From Mesostigma viride (Eukaryota > Streptophyta > Mesostigmatophyceae > Mesostigmatales > Mesostigmataceae): a DNA stretch of 64,000 nt. The notes beneath the pieces are model-generated. The model did not search any database and was not told the origin of the DNA. It saw only the letters and a list, made by a program, of their open reading frames with translations. A program made the translations under genes and the position numbers. The stretch lies in NCBI GenBank assembly GCA_009746045.1, contig RPFO01000153.1, positions 316,842 to 380,841 on the forward strand. Reading direction: 5' to 3'. Positions 52,575 to 62,595 of this stretch are shown piece after piece (the first letter of the stretch is position 1; each line of letters begins with the position of its first letter).

Positions 52575-53578
52575 AATTAAATTAAATTATAACATGCCTC
52601 CGTTGGGAGATCATGTAGCACATATTCCAGGTTGGATGGGTGGTGGAGGAAGCCGCGTAATCGAACTAACCTAACTCTAAGCTATATCTAGTCTAGAAAA
52701 GCCTATCTACGCTACTCATCAAAACGGCTCCTCCTCTTGGGGGGAGGCGGCTTGCCCACAGGGTCGGGCGTGTGAGCCTTGACAATCTTCTGCCACCGCT
52801 TCTTGTCCTGCATGGCAGTCCAGAGAAGGGAGAGAGAGGGGATGCGGTATTCAAACTGGGCTGGGACCACTAGGTCGTCCAGCAACATCTGGACGTAGTT
52901 CGTGACATGTTTCCCTACCCTTTCGGGAATGTTCTTGGGGCCAGGCCAGGTCAAAATATGCCGCCCTGGCTGGCCAAGCCGCTGGGGACCGGCCAGACCA
53001 AGGGCGGTGTCGACCTGGCTGGTGCGAGCAAGATGTCCTACAAATGCGATCCTACGCTGCCTAATCTCGTCCGAAATACGAGGCATACCCTGATACAAAG
53101 ACTCTAATGACCTACGCTGAGAAAACCCTACATTCAGGACCTGTCGGAGCATCCTGGTTACCGTGCCGTTGAGCCTGGCTGCCAGTGTGGGTGTGAGTGT
53201 CCACGCCTCGGCGCCATACGTGAGCACCGTGAGGACGAGGACCTTGAAGAGCATGCGCTTGCGGTGCTCGTCCAGGCCCTTGGAGCGCCAGTAGGTGTTG
53301 AGCGAACGTAGCCTAGCCCAGGTCAGGCCAATGCGGGCGTCCACATCGTCGGCGGTGTCAGGGAGCATGCTCCCCAACAGTTTGAAGCGGTCGCGGAACG
53401 GGACCTCCGTACCGTCGAGCAGGCGCGGCAGCGGTGGACGACTGGAGGCCCCAATCACCGACCATCGCCTCAGTTTTGACACTAATCTCCAACCCTACCG
53501 CCCTCGCCTCCAGGCCCAGACAGTCCAGCCAGGTCTGAATGTGCTCGGGGCGCGCGATGAGGGTGCATGGTGTCGTCC
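52575..53578 (-). mobile_element. 5'-truncated LINE copy, minus strand
   Basis: On the minus strand the ORF2 C-terminal part (52712-53482, 256 residues) reads RFKLLGSMLPDTADDVDARIG, HRKRMLFKVLVLTVLTYGAEAWTLT, QRRIAFVGHLARTSQVDTALGLAG and KPPPPKRRSRFDE, then stop. The 3' UTR and the hairpin CTCC-CAAC-GGAG (complement of about 52598-52609) end in an AATTTAATTT tail at 52575. The sequence loses homology at about 53578, just upstream of the YADD code. A 3-base insertion and a frame change lie near 53460. Confidence 0.8.
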
Positions 53579-54934
53579 ACAACGGTTCGAGCCCCGCCAA
53601 AAACGACCATCTTATTCCGTCACCAAATTGGCGCGAGATCCCGAAAATCTGGTGGGCGGGAAGGTGACGACGAGGCAAAAAGTCACGCAGCACCCATGGC
53701 GGCCGTGAAAATCCTAGCGACCGTCCTGAGAACACATTACGGACAGCGAATTCATTTTGAGCCTTCATAACTCATCTACTTCACGTAGATATTTTTTTAT
53801 CCTAAAGAAATCGGCCCATTTCTTCAGGAAAACAGAAAAAGGGCGGGCATTTTCGCGAGGTCGGGTCAGGTCCGCTGCATTTTGCAGTGGCCACGGACCC
53901 CCAAAAAGTCACACCAGAAACTTATCAAAAACGGCGACAGTGTAGTTCGAGGTAAGCCGCTCGCACGATTCTATGACTAATTCAAAAATTTTTGACCGAA
54001 AAACTTTTTGTTAAACCGACTGCCATTGTAAATGCCTCGTTGCCGCAGCAGTTGGAACTGCCAGGAGGGTGCGTGCGGGGCTGATCATGGCAACGCACGT
54101 AAAAATATGCCACTCCCTCGTTTCTTTCATTTTTGTCATCCCATTTGCGCAGGGCGCTTCAACAACTTCTAGAGCGAAGCCCAGCCTGATTTTTTGCTGG
54201 CTTTGTATTGTAGACCTGCGCTCATCACTGAATATCGCCTGCGATCGTTGCGAAATGAAGCATGAATACGCATTGCGCTGGTTGATCGAGTCGACGCTGT
54301 ACAGTGGCACCTGCTTTTTCGGCATCCGGATCCAAGGTAGGGTGAAGCCAGCCCCGATCCCCATCCAGATTTTCTGCCTGTCTCTTTCCCCGAGGCTTGT
54401 GAAAGCGCCTCGTTCATGTTACGCCGGACGCCTCGTCAAGCATCGCTGCTCGAGAGGGAGACGTAAGCCATGGCCAGCCTCCCCAAACAGCGTGATGTGC
54501 GCCTGTTCATTCTTCCAAGTGTAATTCATGGCGTAGGAAGCTGAGCCTGAAGGCAACAAACAGAAGGTACATGTCCTGTATTCAACAGTCAGCACATATA
54601 GGTGTGTTGATGTGCAACCCTGGAGCTTATCCAGCTTTAACAGGCCATACAACACGCTGCTGGGGCTCCACTTTAGCGGACTGTTGGTAAGCATTTCAAC
54701 CTCTTTCCTTGGCCAGATTATAATGCACCATGTTTATCAATGATGGGCGGCGTGTTCTGATCTGGGGCTGGGAGGCACGAAGAAACCAGGGGGGAGCCCA
54801 GTTATGTGAAGTGCGCAGATGCTGTTGCTGCCTTGAGAAACCCAGGATTCATTGCCCTTGTTACATTCAGATATGTTGAAGCAGGCTGAGCTAATTAAGT
54901 ACTATACATGGAAGGGGGCTACATGATCCATCAT

Positions 54935-55010
54935 GGAATATGTGCTACATGATCTCCCAACGGATCGAGGCATGTTATAATTTAATTTTTAATGTAATTA
55001 TTAAATGGAA
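54935..55010 (+). mobile_element. Isolated LINE 3' tail (type 1), plus strand
   Basis: ATGGAATATGTGCTACATGATCTCCCAACGGA is followed by TCGAGGCATGTTATAATTTAATTT. A 4-bp insertion (TCGA) sits in the descending arm of the hairpin. Only the last 70 bp of a LINE is present, an extreme 5' truncation. Confidence 0.65.
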
Positions 55011-56609
55011 GGGGGCTGATTTGTCTTTGATATGGTTGCTGCCTATGATGATGAATATTGTTGCGGGCACAACAGAGTGCACAATGGGCTTACAGCATTG
55101 CGTAAGAGGCATGAATCTCACCAGGACACCTTCTACGGGCTCACAACAACATCACAATAACGATTACCAAAGTGCTTGCTGCCACACCACTGCCACATCA
55201 CTCCCCACCACCCCAACACACCTACCACTGTTACGCCGTTGTTAGCGGTGCCACGATTGCATAGCAATACCAACATTCCTGTCGTTGGCATGGAGGACCA
55301 CCAGGTGCATCGTGTGCGCATACCCATGTGACAGATATTATAGACTCCCACCAGGAGCAACGTCCACCACCATGAGTCTCGCCTGTTGGTGTAACAGCTG
55401 GCAGTGTCCCTACAACTCAGTATGGAATCTGCCATTAACGATAACGCCAGGCCCTGCACCATTGCTGCCACAATCTGCCATATTGACTTCGCCCATCGCA
55501 GCCTTGATCGTGATTGCAGCCACAAGTTCCTGCCGGCCCTCTTCATCTCTTCTATCGTAGCACCAGAAACTGGGGCCACATTTAGCAGCATCGGCAGCTG
55601 ACATAATAGCTGGCACCTGGCACAACAGATAATGCCAGTAGTATCAAAGAAGGCACCCTACTGCTCACCATTGCTATCAATCACTGGCATGATCAATCTG
55701 TCACTACCACTTGCCAGCACCACAGAATATCATGACCTGGTGTGTTGCCACGGAAATCTGAATGGAGAGCTTTCACCACAAGCCCACCCCAATGAGTTGG
55801 TTTGCACACTACACCACTGTTGGCTGTACCGTGCCACCTGCCACATAAATTTCCCTTCCATCATGCAGCAGTAGCAACATAACCTCAAGGCTAGACCATA
55901 ACGTCTATCTGCATAACGATAGCCTTCATGATCGCTGCCTCGTGCCACTGGCCATACTACTGCCATCTGCATTACTTTCTACCACATGTGCCACTCTCTT
56001 CTGCATCACTAGATCCCACTACTGCTGCCTGACCTGCCTGCTGCCAGCACCTTCGCTGGCATCAGCTCATGGCATGCCCATGGCCACATCCTCCATCTGC
56101 CGTGCATAGCCCATGCTTCACTAGGATTGGTAGTCCAGGGTGCACGATGAACAACACAATAAAAAAATGCCCATGCACCTTTAGAAGATTGTTTGGCATG
56201 CGAGCTAGCTGGCTAGTTAATGTGCTAGAGATGTTAGATAGCAACTGCAAGCAAATGTAGTGTGCAGCCATGTTTGCTTCGAACCACTATTTGACTTGCC
56301 AACTAGTTGCTCTCTCTCAACACGCCCCACCATTGGAATGTTGGTAGTTAATACTATTGATGTATCAAAGAGACAACTGTTCATGTATTTCCATGATGAA
56401 GTGCATGCCACATGTATGGGTGGAGATAACCAAGTTGGAGTTCAACCTTACCTCAGCTCGTACTGTTATGGGGTATGAACTTGTAAGGAATATATATATA
56501 TGATGTTGGCTGCTGTCACGTGTCACTGTGACACATCGTCATCTGTGGTGTGACTGAGGTAATACTTGGCAATCATGTTCAGCATGCTCTATTTAAATTG
56601 CATTAAAAA

Positions 56610-57080
56610 TTTCAGCTCTGTCTGAACTCATTTGCGCTACCTGTGCATTGCTATGGTGCATTATATATCCAAATTTTGCGCGAGAGTGACGCGTGACAGC
56701 AGAATCATGTAACTAGTTGGTGTTCAACCAAGGTGCAACTTTGCAGCCAGCCTGCAGATGTTGCAAGTAAAGTGTTTGCTTACTTCCAGGTTAATCTGAG
56801 CTCATTTGCACTGTTGGGTGCATTTAATGATCCATAAAATGCTCCAAATGACCGTATTTGTGACGGTTGACAGCATAATTTCTGGCCATCCCATCTCTAT
56901 TACGGGTGCAACTTGGTACTTGAGCTGCATATGTTATATTTAATGTGTCTGCCCATTTCCAGGTTAAAACGACAGTAATTGTGTTGTTTGTGGAATTAAT
57001 TATGAATAAAACTGGCAATTTTGGCATTTTTTTATGCTTTTGGACGTCACCATTCTGTGAGCACCAAGTGGCCAACCAAG
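56610..57080. repeat. Divergent tandem repeat of about 170-180 bp, about three units
   Basis: The words TTCCAGGTTAA (56787 and 56957), TGAGCTCATTTGC, GGTGCAACTT and AACCAAGGTG recur in the same order with about 170-bp spacing, diverged to perhaps 65% identity. Confidence 0.45.
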
Positions 57081-57224
57081 GTGTGACTTGGCACAGTAAA
57101 TCTGGGTACCATGGAGAAGCCAGCCACCAAGTTTGACCATCATCCGAATATTAGTGCAGCTAGGAGGAATAAGATGGGTGTTTTTTGGCACTTTCAGACC
57201 GTTGTGTCCGTATAAATCAGGTCA

Positions 57225-58135
57225 GCCCTGGAGGCGGTAACCCGTGCTAACCCCGCCGTGCCCACGCTCGATGTCCAAGCCTGGCTCGAACCCCTTAAGA
57301 GCAGTAAAGCGCGCACGTGCCTGTCGCATGACGTGGTCCACGACAATAATGAACAGGTATGGGGACAGGACACAACCTTGCCACACCCCGTGGTGAAGGG
57401 GGAATGGTGGGGTGGTGCCTTCCGCAGTCCGCACTACTGCCTGTGAGCCCTCATACAGTCGGCGAATGGCAGCAATAAATGCTGGTGGCACTCGGTCCAG
57501 AGCTAGGATGGCCCAAAGAGCCTCCCAGAGGACCGTGTCAAAGGCCTTGATATAGTCAACAAAAATGAAGACCAACGGCAAACTGTCAGGGCAAAGGCGA
57601 CGCACCTCCTCCATCAACCGGCGCGCGACAAACACAGCCATGACAGTGTTACGACCACGACGAAAACCCATCTGAGGCTCACCCAGGTGTGGGTCCAGCG
57701 CGGCGCGGAGCCTGTGCAGCATCATGCGCATGAAGACCTTCAGCGCGGCGCTCTGGAGGCAGACACCCCGGTATAGTTACCGGGGTCAGCAGCAGAGCCC
57801 TTCTTGTACAGCATGACGCGGATGGCCGTCTGCCACTCAGCAGGCGGAGGCTCGTCAGAAAGCAGGACACGGTTGCAGAACGCCAGCAGAAGATCCCTAA
57901 CCGCTGGATCAGGGGTCTTCAGCAGCTCAGCAGAAAGGTGGTCGGCACCGACCGCCGCATCGTACCGCAGGCGAGCAAGGGCGCGCCGTCTAATTCCTTC
58001 AAAGTGAAGGGGTGGACGACGTCGTCAGTGGCAAGGCAGCCCTCCTGCAAGGCGGGGACTTGGTAGTCCGCGGCCGAGGAAGGGGGCGCTGGCGGCGGCG
58101 GCCGGCGGGGGATCGACGTCCGGCAACCCCGAGGC
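57225..58135 (-). pseudogene. Internal LINE ORF2 fragment (RT fingers and palm), minus strand
   Basis: The minus strand encodes KELDGAPLLACG-type RT entry, YKKGSAADPGNYTGV, then MRMMLHRLRAALDPHLGEPQMGFRRGRNTVMAV, LPLVFIFVDYIKAFDTV (catalytic D), GVWQGCVLSPYLFIIVVDHVMRQ and GYRLQ. It ends just before YADD. Both ends are cut: no tail on the 3' side and no endonuclease. A few frame changes are present near 57760 and 57990. Confidence 0.75.
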
Positions 58136-58373
58136 AATGGACATGTGCTATACACTCGGCATGGACATGTGCTACACTAGACGCGACGGGCTCACGCCCG
58201 GGCAGCCTCCTGGTTTGTCTGTAATATGGTCGAGGCAGATGGTACGCAAGTATAGATGGCAAGTAGTGATGAAGGAGACCACCCCCAAGTCTGTGGGGGC
58301 TCCGCGTGTGACCGCGTATGGCATTCATAGCGATTCGGGCCGCGGTGCCCACACCCCTGTAACTAGGACCTAG
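58136..58373. other. Short unassigned stretch with a local direct repeat
   Basis: GGCATGGACATGTGCTA-type words occur twice (58137 and 58160). No coding signal. Confidence 0.4.
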
Positions 58374-59440
58374 ATTAATTAATTAATTAATTAAACTCGT
58401 GCTCCCGTTGGGGAGTCACGGAGCACCGAAGTGCTTTTAATCCCTGTGTGTGCACTACAGGAGAAAGGGCAGAGACCCCCAGTCTCCTTCATGCCAAAGG
58501 CATGCCACAGCTGCAATCGGGCGCGGCTAGCTAAAAGGACAGGCTAACGATCCGGCAAACTGTGGGTGCAATAAGACCCATGTGAGCATATCATAGCAAG
58601 GAGCGTGGGCAAGTAATCTGAACATAGCCAGGGCGTAGCATGGCTGTACTAGGACTAGGCTAAGGCTATGGCTGGTTGTGTACCGTGCGTTGGCGGCACG
58701 TGACTAGGTGTGTTGGCACAGCTAGGCAACATTCTAGGCATGGCTGCCTTGGTTACAAGCTAGGGCTATTGCTATTCTAGCCCGCTGGGGGCGTCCACAT
58801 CTTGTGGTTGATCATCAGGTCCCCGCCCCTCCAGTACACCTTGGGCTTCTGGGGGTCCTGCTTATGGCGGAGGTATTCCGGCCACAGGTCGCGTCGCTGC
58901 TGTTGCTGAGCGGGGGTGAGGTCGTCATCCAGCGTCCAGGTGAGGTCGTGCAACCGCTTGCGACGAGAGAGGAACCGCTGCTTATCCTCAGGGGAGGGGA
59001 AGGTGAGTAGGACTGGTGGGGGAGCCGCCTTGTCCCGTGAGTGGGGAAGGCGGTGGCACCCACGCAGTTCTACCTCACCTACCAGGCCCATGAGGGTAAG
59101 AAGCTGGTTCTTGAGCTCGTCAGCAAGAGAGGTTGACGTCTCACCTGGCTTCTGGGGGAAGCGACGTAGCACCACTCGGCACTCGCGGCGAGCGCGGTCG
59201 GTGACCTCCCGTTGCTGGGCTTGGCGGTGGTCCTCCAGCTCCTGGAGCTTTGTGGCGATGGCGTCGGTGGTGGAGGCGGTCGCTGACCGCAGCAGGTCCG
59301 CGTAGGAGAGCGGCGGGAGGTCGCCAGCATCCTGCCGGGGTGGCTGGGATGCAATGGTGGCCGTCTGCTCCGCTATCTTGGGGACCTGTGTGGCCAGGGC
59401 CTCGGTGTGGGCGGTGATGGCCTCAAGCTTCTGGACCTAG
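58374..59440 (-). mobile_element. ORF1-only LINE derivative, minus strand, type 3 tail
   Basis: On the minus strand ORF1 code (59354-58777) is followed by about 380 bp of untranslated sequence, then the hairpin CGTG-A-CTCCC-CAAC-GGGAG-CACG (complement of 58396-58418) and a TTAAT repeat tail (58374-58395). There is no endonuclease or RT between ORF1 and the tail. The structure is therefore that of a half-LINE which must rely on another element's ORF2. Confidence 0.6.
58777..59354 (-). pseudogene. LINE ORF1 (RRM and C-terminal domain) in the ORF1-only element
   Basis: The main frame (59175-58777) begins after a frame change and reads VVLRRFPQKPGETSTSLADELKNQLLTLMGL, then PPPVLLTFPSPEDKQRFLSRRKRLHDLTWTLDDDLTPAQQQQRRDLWPEYLRHKQ and a final VYWRGGDLMINHKMW. 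The upstream frame (59354 onward) holds LRSATASTTDAIATKLQELEDHRQAQQREVTDRARRECRVVLR in a shifted phase, the coiled-coil part. This is the same layout as the ORF1 at 63-64 kb with roughly 50% identity by eye. Confidence 0.7.
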
Positions 59441-60324
59441 ATAGCTTACACCATTCATTCCATTTAATTTAATTTAATTTAATCCATTCCATCCCGCGGC
59501 TTCCTCCACTCCACCCACCCATCATGGAATATGTGCTACATGATCTCCCAACGGAGGCATGTTATAATTTAATTTAATTTGTAATTCCATCCCATGTTCC
59601 CCTCCCACTGAGGACTTATCAAGGAGACAACTTATGCTCACGTGACGCAATTATATAATTAATTAATTAATTAATTAATGAGCACCCCCACAAAATTAAA
59701 TTAAATTATTAAATTAAATTATAACATGCCTCCGTTGGGAGATCATGTAGCACATATTCCTTGATGGGTGGTGGTGGAGAGAGCCGCGTAATCTGACTAT
59801 CCTAATTAATTAATTAATTAGACTCGTGCTCCCGTTGGGGAGTCATGGAGCATTAACCTCGATGGATGGATAGGTGGGTGCAAACAGTCCTACCGGTCTA
59901 AGCTATCTACATCAGCTACCTACGACATCTATCTAACAGCATTACTAACTACAACATCTATCTATAGCCACCTCCCCCCAAGAGGAGGAGGCGTTTTGAT
60001 CGGGGTAGGGTCGTTAGGATTTTTCTAGACTAGATATAGATTAGTGTTAGGATAGTCCGATTACGCGGCTCTCCCCACTCCACCATCCATCAAGGAATAT
60101 GTGCTACATGATCTCCCAACGGAGGCATGTTATAACTTTAAATATTTTGTCTATTGTGTAATCTATCTATACAGCACTGGCGTGCCTCCCACGGGCTTGC
60201 ACACGCGGGCGCTTCCCCACAGGGGGGGGCTCGTTGTCCTCTATGACCTGGGCCCACTTGGCCTTGTCCATCACTCTTCTTCCAAATCACGGAGAGGCCT
60301 ACATAGGCCCCCGGAGTGGATTAA
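59441..60324. repeat. Mosaic of LINE 3' tails and short fragments in both orientations
   Basis: Type 1 tails occur on the plus strand (59520-59580 and 60090-60140) and minus strand (59700-59760), and a type 3 tail on the minus strand (59806-59850), separated by TTTAA or TTAAT runs. A 60-bp phrase (CCCATGTTCCCCTCCCACTG) is shared in inverted orientation with 62.4-62.6 kb. A 200-bp piece (60150-60310) looks like divergent ORF2 C-terminal code. The pattern indicates repeated insertion of LINEs into the AT-rich tails of older ones. Confidence 0.65.
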
Positions 60325-61735
60325 AATTAAATTAAATTAAATTAAATTAAATTATAACATGCCTCCGTTGGGAGATCATGTAGCACATGCATATTCCTTG
60401 ATGGGTGGTGGAGTGGAGAGAGCCGCGTAATCGGACTATCCTAACTCTAAGCTATCTAGTCTAGAAAAATCCTAACTACCCTACTCATCAAAACGCCTCC
60501 TCCTCTTGGGGGGAGGTGGCTTGCCCACAGGGTCGGGCGTGTGAGCCTTGACAATCTTCTGCCACCGCGTGTTGTTCTGCATGGCAGTCCAAAGAAGGGA
60601 GAGAGAGGGGATGCGGTATTCAAACTGGGCTGGGACCAGTAGGTCATCCAGCAACATCTGGACGTAGTTCGTGACATGTTTCCCTACCCTTCTGGGAATG
60701 CCCTTGGGGCCAGGCCAGGTCAGAATGTGCCGCCCTGGCTGGCCAAGCCGCTGGGGGCCTGCCAGACCGAGGGCGGTGTCAACCTGGCTGGTGCGAGCAA
60801 GGTGTCCTACAAATGCTATCCTACGCTGTCTAATCTCGTCCGAAATACGAGGCATGCCCTGATACAAAGACTCTAAAGACCTATGCGTGGAAAACCCTAC
60901 ATTCAGGGCCTGACGGAGCATCCTGGTTACCGTGCCGTTGAGCCTGGCTGCCAGTGTGGGTGTGAGTGTCCACGCCTCGGCGCCATACGTGAGCACCGTG
61001 AGGACGAGGACCTTGAAGAGCATGCGCTTGCGGTGCTCGCCCAGGCCCTTGGAGCGCCAGTAGGTGTTGAGCGAACGTAGCCTAGCCCAGGCCAGGCGGA
61101 TGCGGGTGTCCACATCGTCGGCGGTGTCAGGGAGCCAGCTCCCTAACAGTTTGAAGCGATCTCGGAACGGGACCGTCGTCCCGTCGAGCAGGCGCGGCAG
61201 CGGCGGTGTACGGGAGGCCCCAATCACCATCGCCTCAGTTTTGACACTTATCTCCAACCCCACCGCCCGCGCCTCCAGGCCCAGACAGTCCAGCCAGGTC
61301 TGAATGTGCTCGGGGTGCGCGATGAGGGTGGTGTCATCCGCATAAATCAGGTCGGCCAGGCGGTAGCCAGGTTTAACCCCGCCGTGCTCTTTCCAAGCCT
61401 GGCTCGAACCCCTTCTTAAGAGCAGTAAAGCGCGCACGTGCTCGGCGCATGACGTGATCCACGACAATAATGAACAGGTATGGGGACAGGCCGGACACAA
61501 CCTTGCCACACCCCGTGGTGAAGGGGGAATGGTGGGGTGGTGCCTTCCGCAGTCCGCACTACTGCCTGTGAGCCCTCATACAGTCGCCGAATGGGCGCAG
61601 CAATAAACGCTGGTGGCACCCGATCCAGAGCTAGGATGGCCCAAAGAGCCTCCCAGAGGACCGTGTGAAAGGCCTTGATATAGTCAACAAAAATGAAGAC
61701 CAGCGGCAAACTGTCAGGGCCGCCCCATGTCCTCT
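60325..61735 (-). mobile_element. LINE copy, minus strand, 5' truncated in the RT
   Basis: The tail ATAATTTAATTTAATTT and hairpin (60325-60396 complement) are followed upstream by the 3' UTR and ORF2 code from 60481 to about 61709. Homology ends near 61725, within the palm motif A region (PLVFIFVDYIKAF). This is the best-preserved ORF2 C-terminal half in the window. Confidence 0.8.
60481..61709 (-). pseudogene. LINE ORF2 C-terminal half: RT palm, YADD, thumb, C-terminal domain
   Basis: The distal frame (61709-61416) reads PLVFIFVDYIKAFHTV, where the other copies have KAFDTV, so this copy has His next to the catalytic Asp region, and then FPLHHGVWQGCV. After a frame change the 342-residue frame (61509-60481) reads GVKPGYRLADLIYADDTTLIAHPEHIQTWLDCLGLEARAVGLEISVKTEAMVIG, RFKLLGSWLPDTADDVDTRI, RMLFKVLVLTVLTYGAEAWTLT, RQRRIAFVGHLARTSQVDTALGLAG and KPPPPKRRRRFDE, then stop. 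The C-terminal domain has no RNase H motif. Confidence 0.8.
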
Positions 61736-61939
61736 ACTAGCTGTTCTTTGAATGACTATCCTAACGCTAATCAATCTAGCTAGTCTAGAAAAATCCTAAC
61801 TGCCCTACTCATCAAAACGCCTCCGCCTCTTGGGGGGAGGTGGCTTGCCCACAGGGTCGGGCGTGTGAGCCTTGACAATCTTCTGCCACCGCGTCTTGTT
61901 CTGCATGGCAGTCGATCCAAAAAAGGGAGAGGGAGTGGA
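61736..61939 (-). mobile_element. LINE 3' UTR and C-terminus fragment, minus strand
   Basis: Carries the 3' UTR word TCTAGTCTAGAAAAATCCTAACT and C-terminal code (KPPPPKRRRRFDE) but neither the tail nor the rest of ORF2. It is bounded on the right by the tail of the next copy. Confidence 0.65.
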
Positions 61940-62362
61940 TTAAAATTAAATTAAATTAAATTAAATTATAACATGCCTCCGTTGGGAGATCATGTATAGC
62001 ACGTATTCCATGATGGATGGGTGGGGTGGAGGAAGCCGCGTAATCGAACTATCCTAACTCTAAGCTATCTAGTCTAGAAAATCCTAACTACACTACTAGC
62101 TCATCAAAACGCCTCCTCCTAGCTCTTGGGGGGAGGGGGCTTGCCCACAGGGTCGGGCGTGTGAGCCTTGACAATCTTCTGCCACCGCGTCTTGTCCTGC
62201 ATGGCAGTCCAAAGACGGGAGAGAGAGTGGATGCGGTTCTCAAACTGGGCTGGGACCACTAGGTCGTCCAGCAACATCTGGACGTAGTTCGTGACATGTT
62301 TCCCTACCCTTTTGAGAATGCCCTTGGGGCCAGGCCAGGTCAGAATGTGCCCCCACAAAGGC
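61940..62362 (-). mobile_element. LINE 3' fragment, minus strand, type 1 tail
   Basis: An AATTTAATTT tail and CTCC-CAAC-GGAG hairpin lie at 61940-62000 (complement). The C-terminal code at 62119-62364 reads GHILTWPGPKGILKRVGKHVTNYVQMLLDDLVVPAQFENRIHSL and then KPPPPKS. The body is 5' truncated at about 62350, where GGCATGTTATAAATG, a tail-like plus-strand word, takes over. Confidence 0.7.
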
Positions 62363-62595
62363 ATGTTATAAATGAATTTAATTTAGTTTGATCCCAATTA
62401 ATTAATTAATTAATCAACACGTGACTGGGTCACCGGCGTGAGCATAAGTCCTCAGTGGGAGGGGAACATGGGATGGAATGGAGGTTAGTTTGATCCCAAG
62501 CTACAGCCAATTAATTAAATATAATTAATAGACACGTGACTGCGTCACGTGAGCATAAGTCCTCAGTGGGAGGGGAACATGGGATGGAATGGATT
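62363..62595. repeat. Two direct copies of a roughly 65-bp phrase among TTAA runs
   Basis: CACGTGACTG(G/C)GTCAC, then GTGAGCATAAGTCCTCAGTGG and GAACATGGGATGGAATGGA occur at 62420-62482 and 62531-62594, each next to TTAATTAAT runs. A third, inverted copy lies at 59583-59660. Confidence 0.8.

Larger units (their letters stand above)
53579..57224. other. 3.6 kb without confident genes
   Basis: Short frames only. The best are a 117-residue minus-strand frame (54011-54364: PKKQVPLYSVDSINQRNAY, FALEVVEAPCANG) and a 151-residue plus-strand frame over the same DNA (54069-54524); I recognise neither. The segment contains an isolated LINE-type tail (54935-55000) and a short divergent tandem repeat (about 56610-57080). 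It may hold exons of a host gene that I cannot define. Confidence 0.35.

Noticed and set aside
53575-53600. tRNA T-arm (GGTTCGAGCC)
   Set aside because: It falls at a LINE junction with no tRNA body upstream on either strand.
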